Below are positions 16,763 through 23,821 of a stretch of 40,660 nt of DNA, piece by piece. The position numbers and the translations under genes were made by a program. The stretch covers positions 1-40,660 of the forward strand of contig CALJNA010000053.1 of NCBI GenBank assembly GCA_937981955.1. The letters run 5' to 3'. The notes under the pieces are model-generated. The model saw nothing but the letters and a program-made list of their open reading frames with translations. It had not been told where the DNA came from and ran no database searches. How positions within the stretch are numbered: position 1 is the stretch's first letter; each line of letters starts with the position of its first letter. Origin of the DNA: an uncultured Granulosicoccaceae bacterium (lineage in GTDB: Bacteria; Pseudomonadota; Gammaproteobacteria; Granulosicoccales; Granulosicoccaceae).

Positions 16763-17686
16763 ATGATAGCGTATTTCTCAAGGCACAAGAAAGGCTGGAC
16801 ACCCGATAACTTTGGTGTGTTTAGAGAACGTTACCCGCAAACAAATTGGCCAGCGATTGATAAGGAACTCAATCGAACAGAGCTGTTCCAGGCCGCCTGG
16901 CACAAACAGTTACACGCGCCGGAGACTTTGTCTGTTGTTCTGACTCCCGGATTGTTTGCGGAATGGCTTCCTCAGTGCTTTGGTGGAGCGCGGAATTCAT
17001 TTCAAACACACGGTCACCGGTGTTTTAAAACACCAGTTTCAACGCGATACGATGTTAAAACACAATCACGTCGTATTGAGTCTGCAATATCTCAGTGGTT
17101 AAAACCAAACGAGAAATTTATCTGGTGCACCCACAGCAAAGGTGGCATAGATGCGCTTTGGGCTTTAGACAATTCTGACCTGCTACAGCATCGGTGCGCA
17201 GCAATAGTCATGGTTCAATTACCAGTAGGTCACTCGTGGGTCATTGAAGACCTGCAGCGCTCACGCGCGGTTTCTGACACTATTATCGGTAAAGCCTTGC
17301 AGACTCGATGGTTTCGTGAAGGAGCTGCTGCCATAACAAAAAACAGGGATACGGAACTGAGCGGTTGGTTACTCACACACAAGCCTAAGGTGCCGGTATT
17401 GCATGCTGTTAGCTGGTCTGCAAAAGCAACAAGTTGGGCTGATTCCTGGCACAAGCGATTAACGCGACTTCGAGCAGAGCACGCTCATGATGGACAGTTC
17501 TTTATGCAGGATCAGAAAATGATCGGATTGCCCATCGTTGAGTTACCTGAGCTTGATCATGCACAGCCAGTACTTGGAGGCCATGGGCTGGATACAGGGC
17601 GGCTTTGGGCAGCGTTGGCTTATACCGCTTTTATGGAATCACAGCGTCTTAAGACCCCAGCCTTAAAAACTCTGGAATTGGTTTAA
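16763..17686 (+). CDS. Alpha/beta hydrolase fold protein
   Basis: It is probably an esterase, lipase or thioesterase-like enzyme. The nucleophile elbow is CTHSKGGIDAL with Ser125, the lipase-like form of G-x-S-x-G with Thr in the first position. Upstream, LSVVLTPGLFAEW is the strand and oxyanion loop. LPELDHAQPV and GGHGLDTGRLW near the end would supply the acid and His. I use the ATG at 16763. An ATG at 16724 lies within the divergent desaturase gene. No signal peptide is visible, so it is likely cytoplasmic, and it could release or transfer an acyl product of the cluster. Its stop overlaps the stop of the convergent GNAT gene (17683-17686). Confidence 0.78.
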   Translation: MIAYFSRHKKGWTPDNFGVFRERYPQTNWPAIDKELNRTELFQAAWHKQLHAPETLSVVLTPGLFAEWLPQCFGGARNSFQTHGHRCFKTPVSTRYDVKTQSRRIESAISQWLKPNEKFIWCTHSKGGIDALWALDNSDLLQHRCAAIVMVQLPVGHSWVIEDLQRSRAVSDTIIGKALQTRWFREGAAAITKNRDTELSGWLLTHKPKVPVLHAVSWSAKATSWADSWHKRLTRLRAEHAHDGQFFMQDQKMIGLPIVELPELDHAQPVLGGHGLDTGRLWAALAYTAFMESQRLKTPALKTLELV

Positions 17687-18855
17687 GCCAGATAAAACTC
17701 AAAACCGGGAACACGATTCTCTTCAGAACTTAAATCCGGTGTATCTGGAACTAACTTCATGCTGTACAGATCCATTGGGGTGCTGTAATACCAATAGTGA
17801 CGCAGCGATTGCCATAGAGATTCATCATCGAACAAGCATAAACTGATGGTAGCGAATCGCTTTTGTGAAAAAAGCTCTTTAACGGCAACATCTATAAGCG
17901 CTGCAAAAATATCAGGGCAACGATCGGCTATGGCTATGTGAGTAATGGCCACGTCAGGAAGTTGTGCGTTGGGAGGCTCACTGATTACTGGTCTACCGGT
18001 AATGGGAGCGCTGAGATTGATAATATTTCTTAGTACGTTTGCGCTAAAGGGCAAAGCATCAATAACAACGCGCTTGAGTGCAGAATAATCCCACGGTGCA
18101 AGACAACCTATCAAGGTGCCAGATTCGTCAAAGGCCAATAGAAAATCTTCAATAGTAAGATTAGGCCATTCAGACAGACGTTTTGTAAACGTACCATCAT
18201 CGAAATGCACACCAAGAGGTTGTTCACGATTCGTTTCAGTCAAAAACGATTGCACTGAACTCATGTCGGATTGTAGTGCATGCCTGATAACAGGTTTTGT
18301 TGATGATTTAACCCATGGCTTTCGAGCCAGAATACTGACCGTGCTAAATCCACGAAGTTGATCGAAGTTAAAACGTCGTTTTCGCAGTAACGAATTATGA
18401 GCAGACCGGTTCTCACGCAAGATAACAGTAAATGCGTACCGGACACCTCTTTGCTTTACCAGCTGCTGCATTCGCTGCATAAATAGTTTGTGCCAGCGAC
18501 CCGCAAGCCTCCTGCCCGGTTGTATGCGAAGATCACAAAGATACACCACTGGTTCAGACCTGCCTTTAACAAAGCCGTCTCTTATTACAAGGCTAGCGAT
18601 ACCCACAATAATTCCCGCTTGCAAAAAAAGATGAGTTTCAACTTCCTCGGCGTGTGCTTTTGACAGAGCGAAGTAATCAGGTGATCGGTCAAATCGCATT
18701 TGCAACCCGGCGCTCATGGGCTGCGACGACATAAACGCCAAAATTGCTTGGTTATCGTCTTGAGTGGCGAGTCGATATTCAATATCGGAGTGTGAAGGCT
18801 TGCCGACAATGTGGTTTCTTGACTCAGCGGTGACCGGTTCCAATGTGTTGTTCAA
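17683..18855 (-). CDS. Tandem GNAT-like acyltransferase protein
   Basis: The N-terminal domain has a GNAT-like start (SDIEYRLATQDDNQAILAFM) and a CoA-region pattern (VYLCDLRIQPGRRLAGRWHKLFMQR). A second domain follows (VIRHALQSDMSSVQSFL and LLAFDESGTLIGCLAPWDY), so two GNAT folds appear in tandem. Such proteins move acyl groups from CoA or ACP to amines, and some make N-acyl amino acids. The frame is open up to 19026, but that part overlaps the upstream GNAT-like gene. I place the start at a TTG at 18855, just after the upstream stop at 18869-18871, and this start is uncertain. It lies 13 bases after that gene, forming a two-gene operon. The substrate is unknown. Confidence 0.7.
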   Translation of the reverse strand: MNNTLEPVTAESRNHIVGKPSHSDIEYRLATQDDNQAILAFMSSQPMSAGLQMRFDRSPDYFALSKAHAEEVETHLFLQAGIIVGIASLVIRDGFVKGRSEPVVYLCDLRIQPGRRLAGRWHKLFMQRMQQLVKQRGVRYAFTVILRENRSAHNSLLRKRRFNFDQLRGFSTVSILARKPWVKSSTKPVIRHALQSDMSSVQSFLTETNREQPLGVHFDDGTFTKRLSEWPNLTIEDFLLAFDESGTLIGCLAPWDYSALKRVVIDALPFSANVLRNIINLSAPITGRPVISEPPNAQLPDVAITHIAIADRCPDIFAALIDVAVKELFSQKRFATISLCLFDDESLWQSLRHYWYYSTPMDLYSMKLVPDTPDLSSEENRVPGFEFYLA

Positions 18856-18868
18856 CTGAATGTGCTGC

Positions 18869-19651
18869 CTAGCGGTCCAGAAATACCCTGCGTGCAAGAG
18901 GGCGCATATTATCTTCGCAGACCTTGCACAGACACACCAGTTCATCGCCCAGTCTGTAGTCGGGATTAAGCTCAACAAAAAAACGTACTGCTTCGCGTTT
19001 GAGATGAGCCGCCGGAATGTCTGCAAGCTGTGAATTTAAACGGCCACTTCGTGGTCCGAAGCGTGCAATGCCTGTGTCAGGGTTGAATGCATTACCAAAT
19101 TTTTCCAAAGCAATGGCATTTAATAAATCGGTTAACTGTTCGCTTGAAGCGTGATTGTGATGTGGTATGTAGCGTAGGGCGAACGTTGAAAGATAACGAT
19201 AGGTGCGATGGCCCTTAACAATGAGCAGCCAATAGAGCGGGAGTGTCGGATTGCTTCTTTGTACTTGCCCGATAAATCGTAGCCATTCAAATGCCAGTGC
19301 ATTATTGCCCCAGTGACAAGGCTCAATAATGGTATCGCCGGAGAAGACGACACGAAGGCGCTCGCCGGCCGCGTTAGTTTCATACAATTGCAGCGTGGTA
19401 AATCCGCAGAGCAGATCTTCTCCGTTGCGTAATAGCAGCACGTGGGTTTTACTGCTTAAGTCGTTTGTGAACGTCGACCAGGCAGTATCTGAATAGTGTT
19501 TGGCATAAAGCGCGAACATGCGCTCAATCAGTTTTTTGTTCAAAGTGGAGCGTTCAACCACAGATGCACTGAGTGTCTGATCTCTGACTGACACATCGCT
19601 GGTCGCCTCGGATAGTTCTGGCACCACGCTTGTAGCTATTTTTGCATCCAT
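18869..19651 (-). CDS. GNAT-like putative acyltransferase / hypothetical protein (260 aa)
   Basis: I recognise no precise family. The layout suggests a GNAT-related fold: ERMFALYAKHYSDTAWSTFTNDL, then THVLLLRNGEDLLCGFTTLQLYE as a central sheet, and SGDTIIEPCHWGNNALAFEW before a helix. KGHRTYRYLSTFALRYIPHH and FGPRSGRLN follow. There is no signal peptide or membrane helix. A CLCKVCEDNMRP motif near the end has two close cysteines. The ATG at 19651 is used, with AAGGT about 13 bases upstream. The gene is directly followed by the tandem GNAT gene and is divergent from desaturase 3 (53-base gap). Pairing with an acyltransferase and desaturases suggests a role in acyl transfer, which is inference. 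Confidence 0.68.
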   Translation of the reverse strand: MDAKIATSVVPELSEATSDVSVRDQTLSASVVERSTLNKKLIERMFALYAKHYSDTAWSTFTNDLSSKTHVLLLRNGEDLLCGFTTLQLYETNAAGERLRVVFSGDTIIEPCHWGNNALAFEWLRFIGQVQRSNPTLPLYWLLIVKGHRTYRYLSTFALRYIPHHNHASSEQLTDLLNAIALEKFGNAFNPDTGIARFGPRSGRLNSQLADIPAAHLKREAVRFFVELNPDYRLGDELVCLCKVCEDNMRPLARRVFLDR

Positions 19652-19704
19652 TCGGTTATGGTACCTTGTAACCCGTTCGCTGAGTTCCGATCATCGCATT
19701 ATCA

Positions 19705-20547
19705 ATGAAACCAACTGTTGACAGTCGAACGCTCACGGCGCTGCTGTTCGAGTGGACCATGATCGTGGCAACGATAGCCGTTTGTTGCAGCAGCGATTCG
19801 GCCTTGTTGTGGATAACGGGCATTATTGTTCTGGCTACGCGTCAACATGCACTGCTTATGCTTTTCCATGATGCGGTTCATGGCCTGGTCGCTCGAAATC
19901 CAAAACTCAACGACTTTATTATCAATCTCTTCGCTGGCGTACCCTTTTTGCTTCCCGTTGAAGTTTTTCGTCCGCTGCATATTAGCCATCATCGACAACT
20001 TGGTCATGAGCGTGACCCTGAACGCACCATCCTGTTTGCCAATCAGCATTGGCAGTACAAAGCACTACCCCTGGCCAAATTAATTCATCAGGTGGTGGCC
20101 GATCTGTTTCTGATTAATGCCATTAAAACCATTCTGGCGTGGAGGCGAGAAAACCGGGTAATCCAAATCAACCCGGCTACATGGATTGCTGTGTTGTTAT
20201 GGTCGTGCATGGCGATAATTGTTTTTGTTCACTCCTTTTCTATAGCGCTAAAAATTTCCCTGCTTTGGTTTATACCGATGTTAACAATAACCAATCTATT
20301 GCAGAAATTAAGGAGTTTTGCTGAGCATGGCGGTGCCACTGCCTACACAGGTGTTGATCACGACTGGACTTACAGTTGGCGAGTGGGTTGGCTGGGTCGA
20401 TTAACTATCTGGCCTTACAACATCAATCGACATAGAGAGCATCACGATACGCCTTTTATTCCCTGGTACCGGTTGCCGGAGCAGAGCAATTCGTCAACGG
20501 CTGATCTTGATAGTTCAACCCTGTTATGGCACCTGCTGAAGCGATGA
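19705..20547 (+). CDS. Membrane fatty acid desaturase family protein (desaturase 3)
   Basis: This is the third desaturase-type di-iron protein of the cluster. The boxes are HDAVH (55-59), HISHH (92-96) and HREHH (243-247, in NINRHREHHDTP). At 280 residues it is compact. Membrane segments are plausible at 14-45 and about 160-200. Its first-box region resembles desaturase 1, and an ERDPERT segment occupies the place of KDPYLPP there, which points to duplication followed by divergence. It is transcribed away from the GNAT pair and towards the convergent small membrane protein. It marks the right end of the cluster. Confidence 0.87.
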   Translation: MKPTVDSRTLTALLFEWTMIVATIAVCCSSDSALLWITGIIVLATRQHALLMLFHDAVHGLVARNPKLNDFIINLFAGVPFLLPVEVFRPLHISHHRQLGHERDPERTILFANQHWQYKALPLAKLIHQVVADLFLINAIKTILAWRRENRVIQINPATWIAVLLWSCMAIIVFVHSFSIALKISLLWFIPMLTITNLLQKLRSFAEHGGATAYTGVDHDWTYSWRVGWLGRLTIWPYNINRHREHHDTPFIPWYRLPEQSNSSTADLDSSTLLWHLLKR

Positions 20548-20623
20548 TCGCGCGGCACCGGGTAAACCAAATTTCACGAATTGGCGTCAGCTACGGATTC
20601 TGTTCGGACCAGGGTGGTTAAGA

Positions 20624-20848
20624 TTAGTCAGCGTTTTTTTTTGTTCGGGCATCTCGCGCCGCCCGGTTTCTCGGACTCACGACGAATACGATATACAACA
20701 CCAGTGTAACGGCGGTGAGAAGCCCAACGATGCCGAATAATGAAACGCCAAAAATGTTCCAGTTGGGACCAACTTGCTGCATCATGAACGCAAGTGCGAC
20801 AACGGCAAGACCGGGAAGAATATGGTCGGACTCGGTGTGATTGGCCAT
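20624..20848 (-). CDS. Small two-helix membrane protein (74 aa)
   Basis: The protein is MANHTESDHILPG followed by two hydrophobic segments (about 13-25 with LAVVALAFMMQQ, and 35-57 with GIVGLLTAVTLVLYIVFVV) and a basic tail (RNRAARDARTKK). This pattern of a double-spanning inner-membrane protein supports coding potential better than the overlapping frame at 20628-20930, which is basic and featureless. The family and function are unknown. No clear ribosome site precedes the ATG. It is 104 bases from the rhombosortase stop on the same strand. Confidence 0.55.
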   Translation of the reverse strand: MANHTESDHILPGLAVVALAFMMQQVGPNWNIFGVSLFGIVGLLTAVTLVLYIVFVVSPRNRAARDARTKKNAD

Positions 20849-20952
20849 GGGGGGTACTCGCTAAAACCACAGGTATGATTTTAGCACCGCGCCAAGCAAT
20901 CATTCTGTGACGCGGTTCAACCACAACCATGCAAATTCTGCACTTTGGCGCA

Positions 20953-21561
20953 TCACTTGGGCAATTTTGTTTTCCTGCCTCTCATCATTAACAACGCACC
21001 AATAAACGCACCACCAATTGCACCGTACAAATGTGCGTTTACCACCACGCTTCCACCTGCAACCGACTCACTCCCCGGTAGCGCACCAGCAAGCTGTTCC
21101 CATACGAGCTTGCCGATAATTAACACCAAGAGTACGCCTGCCGATTTCGGGTAGTAACGCAGATCGGCCAAACATCCGGCAATGATTAGTCCGTGCAGCG
21201 TGCCCGAGAACCCGACGTACCAGAAGACATCTTTGTCGAGCCAGTACAGCCCGACGCCAACGACCAGACTTGAAAACAGCGTGATCAGCACCCATTCAAT
21301 CCAGGTGAAGCGGGACCAGACCAACGCAACCACCAGTACAAGTCCGGCCATATTCATCAACAGGTGGCTGGAGCCAAGGTGCACGAAATTACCGGTTAGC
21401 AACAACCACGGCTGCCCGGCGCCGATGGCATCCCGGTCGAAACGCAATGTGGTATCCAGCCCGATTGCCTGCAGCGAGACACACAGTGCAATTAGGCCGA
21501 TGGCCAGCAGGTATGCGGGTTCTGTGACGTGGCGGATAGTCTGGAGAATTAATCGTTTCAT
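20953..21561 (-). CDS. rrtA: Rhombosortase-like rhomboid-family intramembrane serine protease
   Basis: It is a multi-spanning rhomboid relative. The catalytic serine is Ser119 in GFSGTLHG, the active-site His is His177 in VNAHLYGA, and HLGSSHLLMNMAG (61-73) is the conserved helix. Its length of 202 residues, the LHG ending and the AHLYG form match rhombosortase rather than classical GlpG. Rhombosortases are proposed to process proteins with a GlyGly-CTERM tail, which are usually type II secretion substrates. The position just upstream of, and divergent from, the gsp genes supports that. No GlyGly-CTERM protein is visible in the window, so the targets must be elsewhere. The gene symbol is given on motif evidence only. 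Confidence 0.75.
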   Translation of the reverse strand: MKRLILQTIRHVTEPAYLLAIGLIALCVSLQAIGLDTTLRFDRDAIGAGQPWLLLTGNFVHLGSSHLLMNMAGLVLVVALVWSRFTWIEWVLITLFSSLVVGVGLYWLDKDVFWYVGFSGTLHGLIIAGCLADLRYYPKSAGVLLVLIIGKLVWEQLAGALPGSESVAGGSVVVNAHLYGAIGGAFIGALLMMRGRKTKLPK

Positions 21562-21642
21562 CGTGTGTCACAGGGTAGTACACGGCACACTTTACGCTAC
21601 AGCAATACACTGGTGAGATTGGCCTGTGCGGTCAAATCACCG

Positions 21643-21651
21643 TGCTATTCT
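21643..21651 (+). promoter_or_regulatory. Candidate extended -10 promoter of the gsp operon
   Basis: TGC followed directly by TATTCT forms an extended -10 element, 55 bases before the gspG ATG at 21707. No good -35 is visible. It lies in the divergent rhombosortase-gspG gap (21562-21706). Confidence 0.33.
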
Positions 21652-21675
21652 TGTTGTAATTAGTGTTAACTAGCT

Positions 21676-21689
21676 AAAAACCGGTTTTT
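21676..21689. other. 14-bp palindrome upstream of gspG
   Basis: Five A, CCGG and five T form a perfect palindrome ending 17 bases before the gspG ATG. It may be a protein-binding site or a short mRNA leader hairpin. It lacks the stem length of a terminator. Confidence 0.3.
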
Positions 21690-21706
21690 TGGAGAATGTC
21701 ACAAAG

Positions 21707-22171
21707 ATGGTCAAGAGTACTATGGTCAAGAACAATATGCGCGCAAGTGTAAAAGTCTCGCGCCACGCTGGCTTTACGCTCATTGAAATTATGGTGGTTG
21801 TGGCGATTATCGCTATTCTGGGTGCCGCAGTTGTTCCCAAAATTATGAGTAATCCCGACAAGGCCCGAGTGGTTCGTGCAAAAACCGATATCGGTAAAAT
21901 TGCACAAGCGCTCGAAATGTACAAACTCGACAACTATGCGTATCCGTCAACCGATCAGGGTTTAATGGCGCTGGTTGAAAAGCCCTCCGGTGACCCTGAG
22001 CCAGCTAACTGGTCAGATGGCTACCTGAAGAGTTTGCAAAAAGATCCCTGGGGTCGCGACTATATCTACGTAAGTCCGGGCGAGAATGGAGATTTCGATC
22101 TTATTTCACTGGCAGCTGACGGTGTTGAAGGTGGTGAGGGTGTCGGCGAGGACATCTCCAACGCCAACTAG
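21707..22171 (+). CDS. gspG: Type II secretion system major pseudopilin GspG
   Basis: GspG is the main subunit of the periplasmic pseudopilus that pushes folded substrates through the outer-membrane secretin. The prepilin motif is AG followed by FTLIEIMVVVAIIAILGAAV, with cleavage after Gly and the conserved Glu5. ALEMYKLDNYAYPSTDQGL and DPWGRDYIYVSPG are characteristic of the major pseudopilin, as is the Ca-loop-like ADGVEGGEGVGED at the end. I start at the ATG at 21707. A TTG at 21689 and in-frame ATGs at 21722 and 21737 are alternatives that change only the basic leader. It is the first gene of the gspG-N run. Confidence 0.95.
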   Translation: MVKSTMVKNNMRASVKVSRHAGFTLIEIMVVVAIIAILGAAVVPKIMSNPDKARVVRAKTDIGKIAQALEMYKLDNYAYPSTDQGLMALVEKPSGDPEPANWSDGYLKSLQKDPWGRDYIYVSPGENGDFDLISLAADGVEGGEGVGEDISNAN

Positions 22172-22204
22172 CCGCTGGCTGATCACAACACGGAGTTAAA
22201 TTCT

Positions 22205-22753
22205 GTGCAGCGTGCAAGACGCATTGGTGGCTTTACGCTGATAGAAGTCATGGTCGTGGTTGCGATCATTGCCATCATGGCTGGCGCTGTGGTGTTAAAG
22301 ATCGATTTTCGAAACGTTGGCACTATCGTTCGCGACAGTGCGCAGCGCACCCGTTTATTAATGATGTTGGCCGCTGATGAAGCGGTCTACGCTCGGCAGC
22401 AACTGGGCATCCGGTTTCATCCTAACAACTACGAGTTCTACATCCTTACCAATAACGAAGACGGTGAGGGCACCTGGCAAATACTCGAAGACGATCGACT
22501 GAAGTTTGCTGAGGTGCCGGTTGAAATGGAGTTTCAGGTTGATATTTCGGGCATACCCATTGTGCTTGAAGAGCTTGAAGATGAAATTGCCAACGCCAGC
22601 GACGAAGACCCCATCAAGCCACATGTTTTGTTCTTGTCAAACGGTGAAATGATGCCTGATTTTCGTATTGTTATTGCCGACAAAGATGCCGAGCATGAGC
22701 ACGCCATATCAACGGGCGAGATTGAGCCCATTGTTATCGAACACCTCAACTGA
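22205..22753 (+). CDS. gspH: Type II secretion minor pseudopilin GspH
   Basis: This minor pseudopilin of the pseudopilus tip complex has the prepilin motif GG followed by FTLIEVMVVVAIIAIMAGAVV and a very short leader of 9 residues. The region after it (RDSAQRTRLLMMLAADEAVYARQQLGIRF) is typical of GspH. The length of 182 is normal. The start is GTG at 22205 with GGAG 9 bases upstream. The C-terminal half is strongly acidic (EELEDEIANASDEDP). It is followed without a gap by gspI: the TGA shares one base with the ATG at 22753. Confidence 0.92.
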   Translation: MQRARRIGGFTLIEVMVVVAIIAIMAGAVVLKIDFRNVGTIVRDSAQRTRLLMMLAADEAVYARQQLGIRFHPNNYEFYILTNNEDGEGTWQILEDDRLKFAEVPVEMEFQVDISGIPIVLEELEDEIANASDEDPIKPHVLFLSNGEMMPDFRIVIADKDAEHEHAISTGEIEPIVIEHLN

Positions 22754-23166
22754 TGATGCACTTGTGCACAAAAGTAGTGCCTTCACGTGGTGGAAGACGT
22801 TTCAGAGGCTTTACGCTGATAGAAGTGCTCGTGGCCATGACCATACTGGCGGTTGGTGTGTCGGCACTGGTTTCGGCTTCCGGCGCCAGCGCGTATCGTA
22901 GTGGCAAACTACGCGAACGTGAAGTAGGCCGCTGGGTGGCTGCCAATCATCTGAACACCTTACAGGCTATGCCAACCTGGCCAGAGCTTGGCACCAAGAA
23001 CATTGAAGTCGACATGGCACGGCAAACCTGGTTTGTGCGTACCCGGACCAAGAAAGAAGAACTGGGTTTACGCCGCATGGATATCGAAGTGCGACTCGAC
23101 CCGGACAAAGAAAGTTATATTTATTCAGTCACCGGATTTGCCGGTGACCCGAAGCATCGGTTTTAA
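22753..23166 (+). CDS. gspI: Type II secretion minor pseudopilin GspI
   Basis: GspI is the minor pseudopilin that nucleates the tip with GspJ and GspK. The prepilin motif is RG followed by FTLIEVLVAMTILAVGVSALV, and the VGRWVAANHLNTLQ helix is typical of the family. Length 137 residues. The ATG at 22753 overlaps the gspH stop by one base. A second ATG at 22756 directly follows, so the exact first residue is uncertain. The leader is long for GspI (19 residues) and contains a Cys. Confidence 0.92.
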   Translation: MMHLCTKVVPSRGGRRFRGFTLIEVLVAMTILAVGVSALVSASGASAYRSGKLREREVGRWVAANHLNTLQAMPTWPELGTKNIEVDMARQTWFVRTRTKKEELGLRRMDIEVRLDPDKESYIYSVTGFAGDPKHRF

Positions 23167-23168
23167 TC

Positions 23169-23819
23169 ATGCAGGCCTGGCGAAAAGACAGTGGCTTTGG
23201 AAAACCTCGCGTTAACTCGTTAATACGCGGGTTTACGCTAATGGAAGTCATGGTGGCCATGTTTCTGCTGGCCATTATCGGCACGGCCGGTTTCTCGATG
23301 TTGCAGCAGATAACTTCCTCGCGTACTCGCATAGAAGCGCAATCTGATCGACTGGTTGAATTGCAGCGAACTTTCTATTGGCTGACCGAAGACATAACGC
23401 AGATTATTGATCGCCCGGTTCGATCATCAGTCGACTCTATCCTGCCTGCGTTCCAATACAATTTACAGGGCGCATCGTTAATGGACTTTACACGTGCTGG
23501 CTGGGCGAATCCGGCAGCCGATATTCTGCCCGCTCGCTCATCCTTGCAGCGTGTTTCCTACTCGCTTGAAGATGATCGGCTGTTAAGAAGTTATTGGTAT
23601 CACCTGGACTCGCTTGAAGAAGCGCCCACGAAACGTCGTCAGTTGCTTACAGGCGTCGAAGAATTGACAGTGCGCTTTATGGATCCGGAAGGAAGCTGGC
23701 AGGATCAATGGCCACCGTTAAACGTTGAGGAAGACCCAGGCTTGCCCAGAGCGCTTGAATTCACCTTTGTGCTAGATGATCTCGGGCCGGTCATCCGCGT
23801 GTTCGGGTTACCGGGATAG
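23169..23819 (+). CDS. gspJ: Type II secretion minor pseudopilin GspJ
   Basis: The prepilin motif is RG followed by FTLMEVMVAMFLLAIIGTAG, with FTLME in place of FTLIE. The following SSRTRIEAQSDRLVELQRTF and WLTEDITQIIDRPVR are characteristic of GspJ. The length of 216 residues is normal. It starts 2 bases after the gspI stop and ends 2 bases before gspK, consistent with one polycistronic message. Confidence 0.92.
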   Translation: MQAWRKDSGFGKPRVNSLIRGFTLMEVMVAMFLLAIIGTAGFSMLQQITSSRTRIEAQSDRLVELQRTFYWLTEDITQIIDRPVRSSVDSILPAFQYNLQGASLMDFTRAGWANPAADILPARSSLQRVSYSLEDDRLLRSYWYHLDSLEEAPTKRRQLLTGVEELTVRFMDPEGSWQDQWPPLNVEEDPGLPRALEFTFVLDDLGPVIRVFGLPG

Positions 23820-23821
23820 TT

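Noticed and set aside
20630..20638. Run of eight T after desaturase 3 as a terminator
   Set aside because: No stem precedes it on the plus strand, and it codes for the Lys-rich tail of the minus-strand small membrane protein.
20628..20930. Alternative 100-codon minus frame over the small membrane protein
   Set aside because: Its product is basic and featureless, while the 74-residue frame shows two clean membrane helices.
21182..21616. Plus-strand open frame of 144 codons opposite the rhombosortase
   Set aside because: The minus strand has a complete rhomboid active site. The plus product is low-complexity Ser/Thr-rich.
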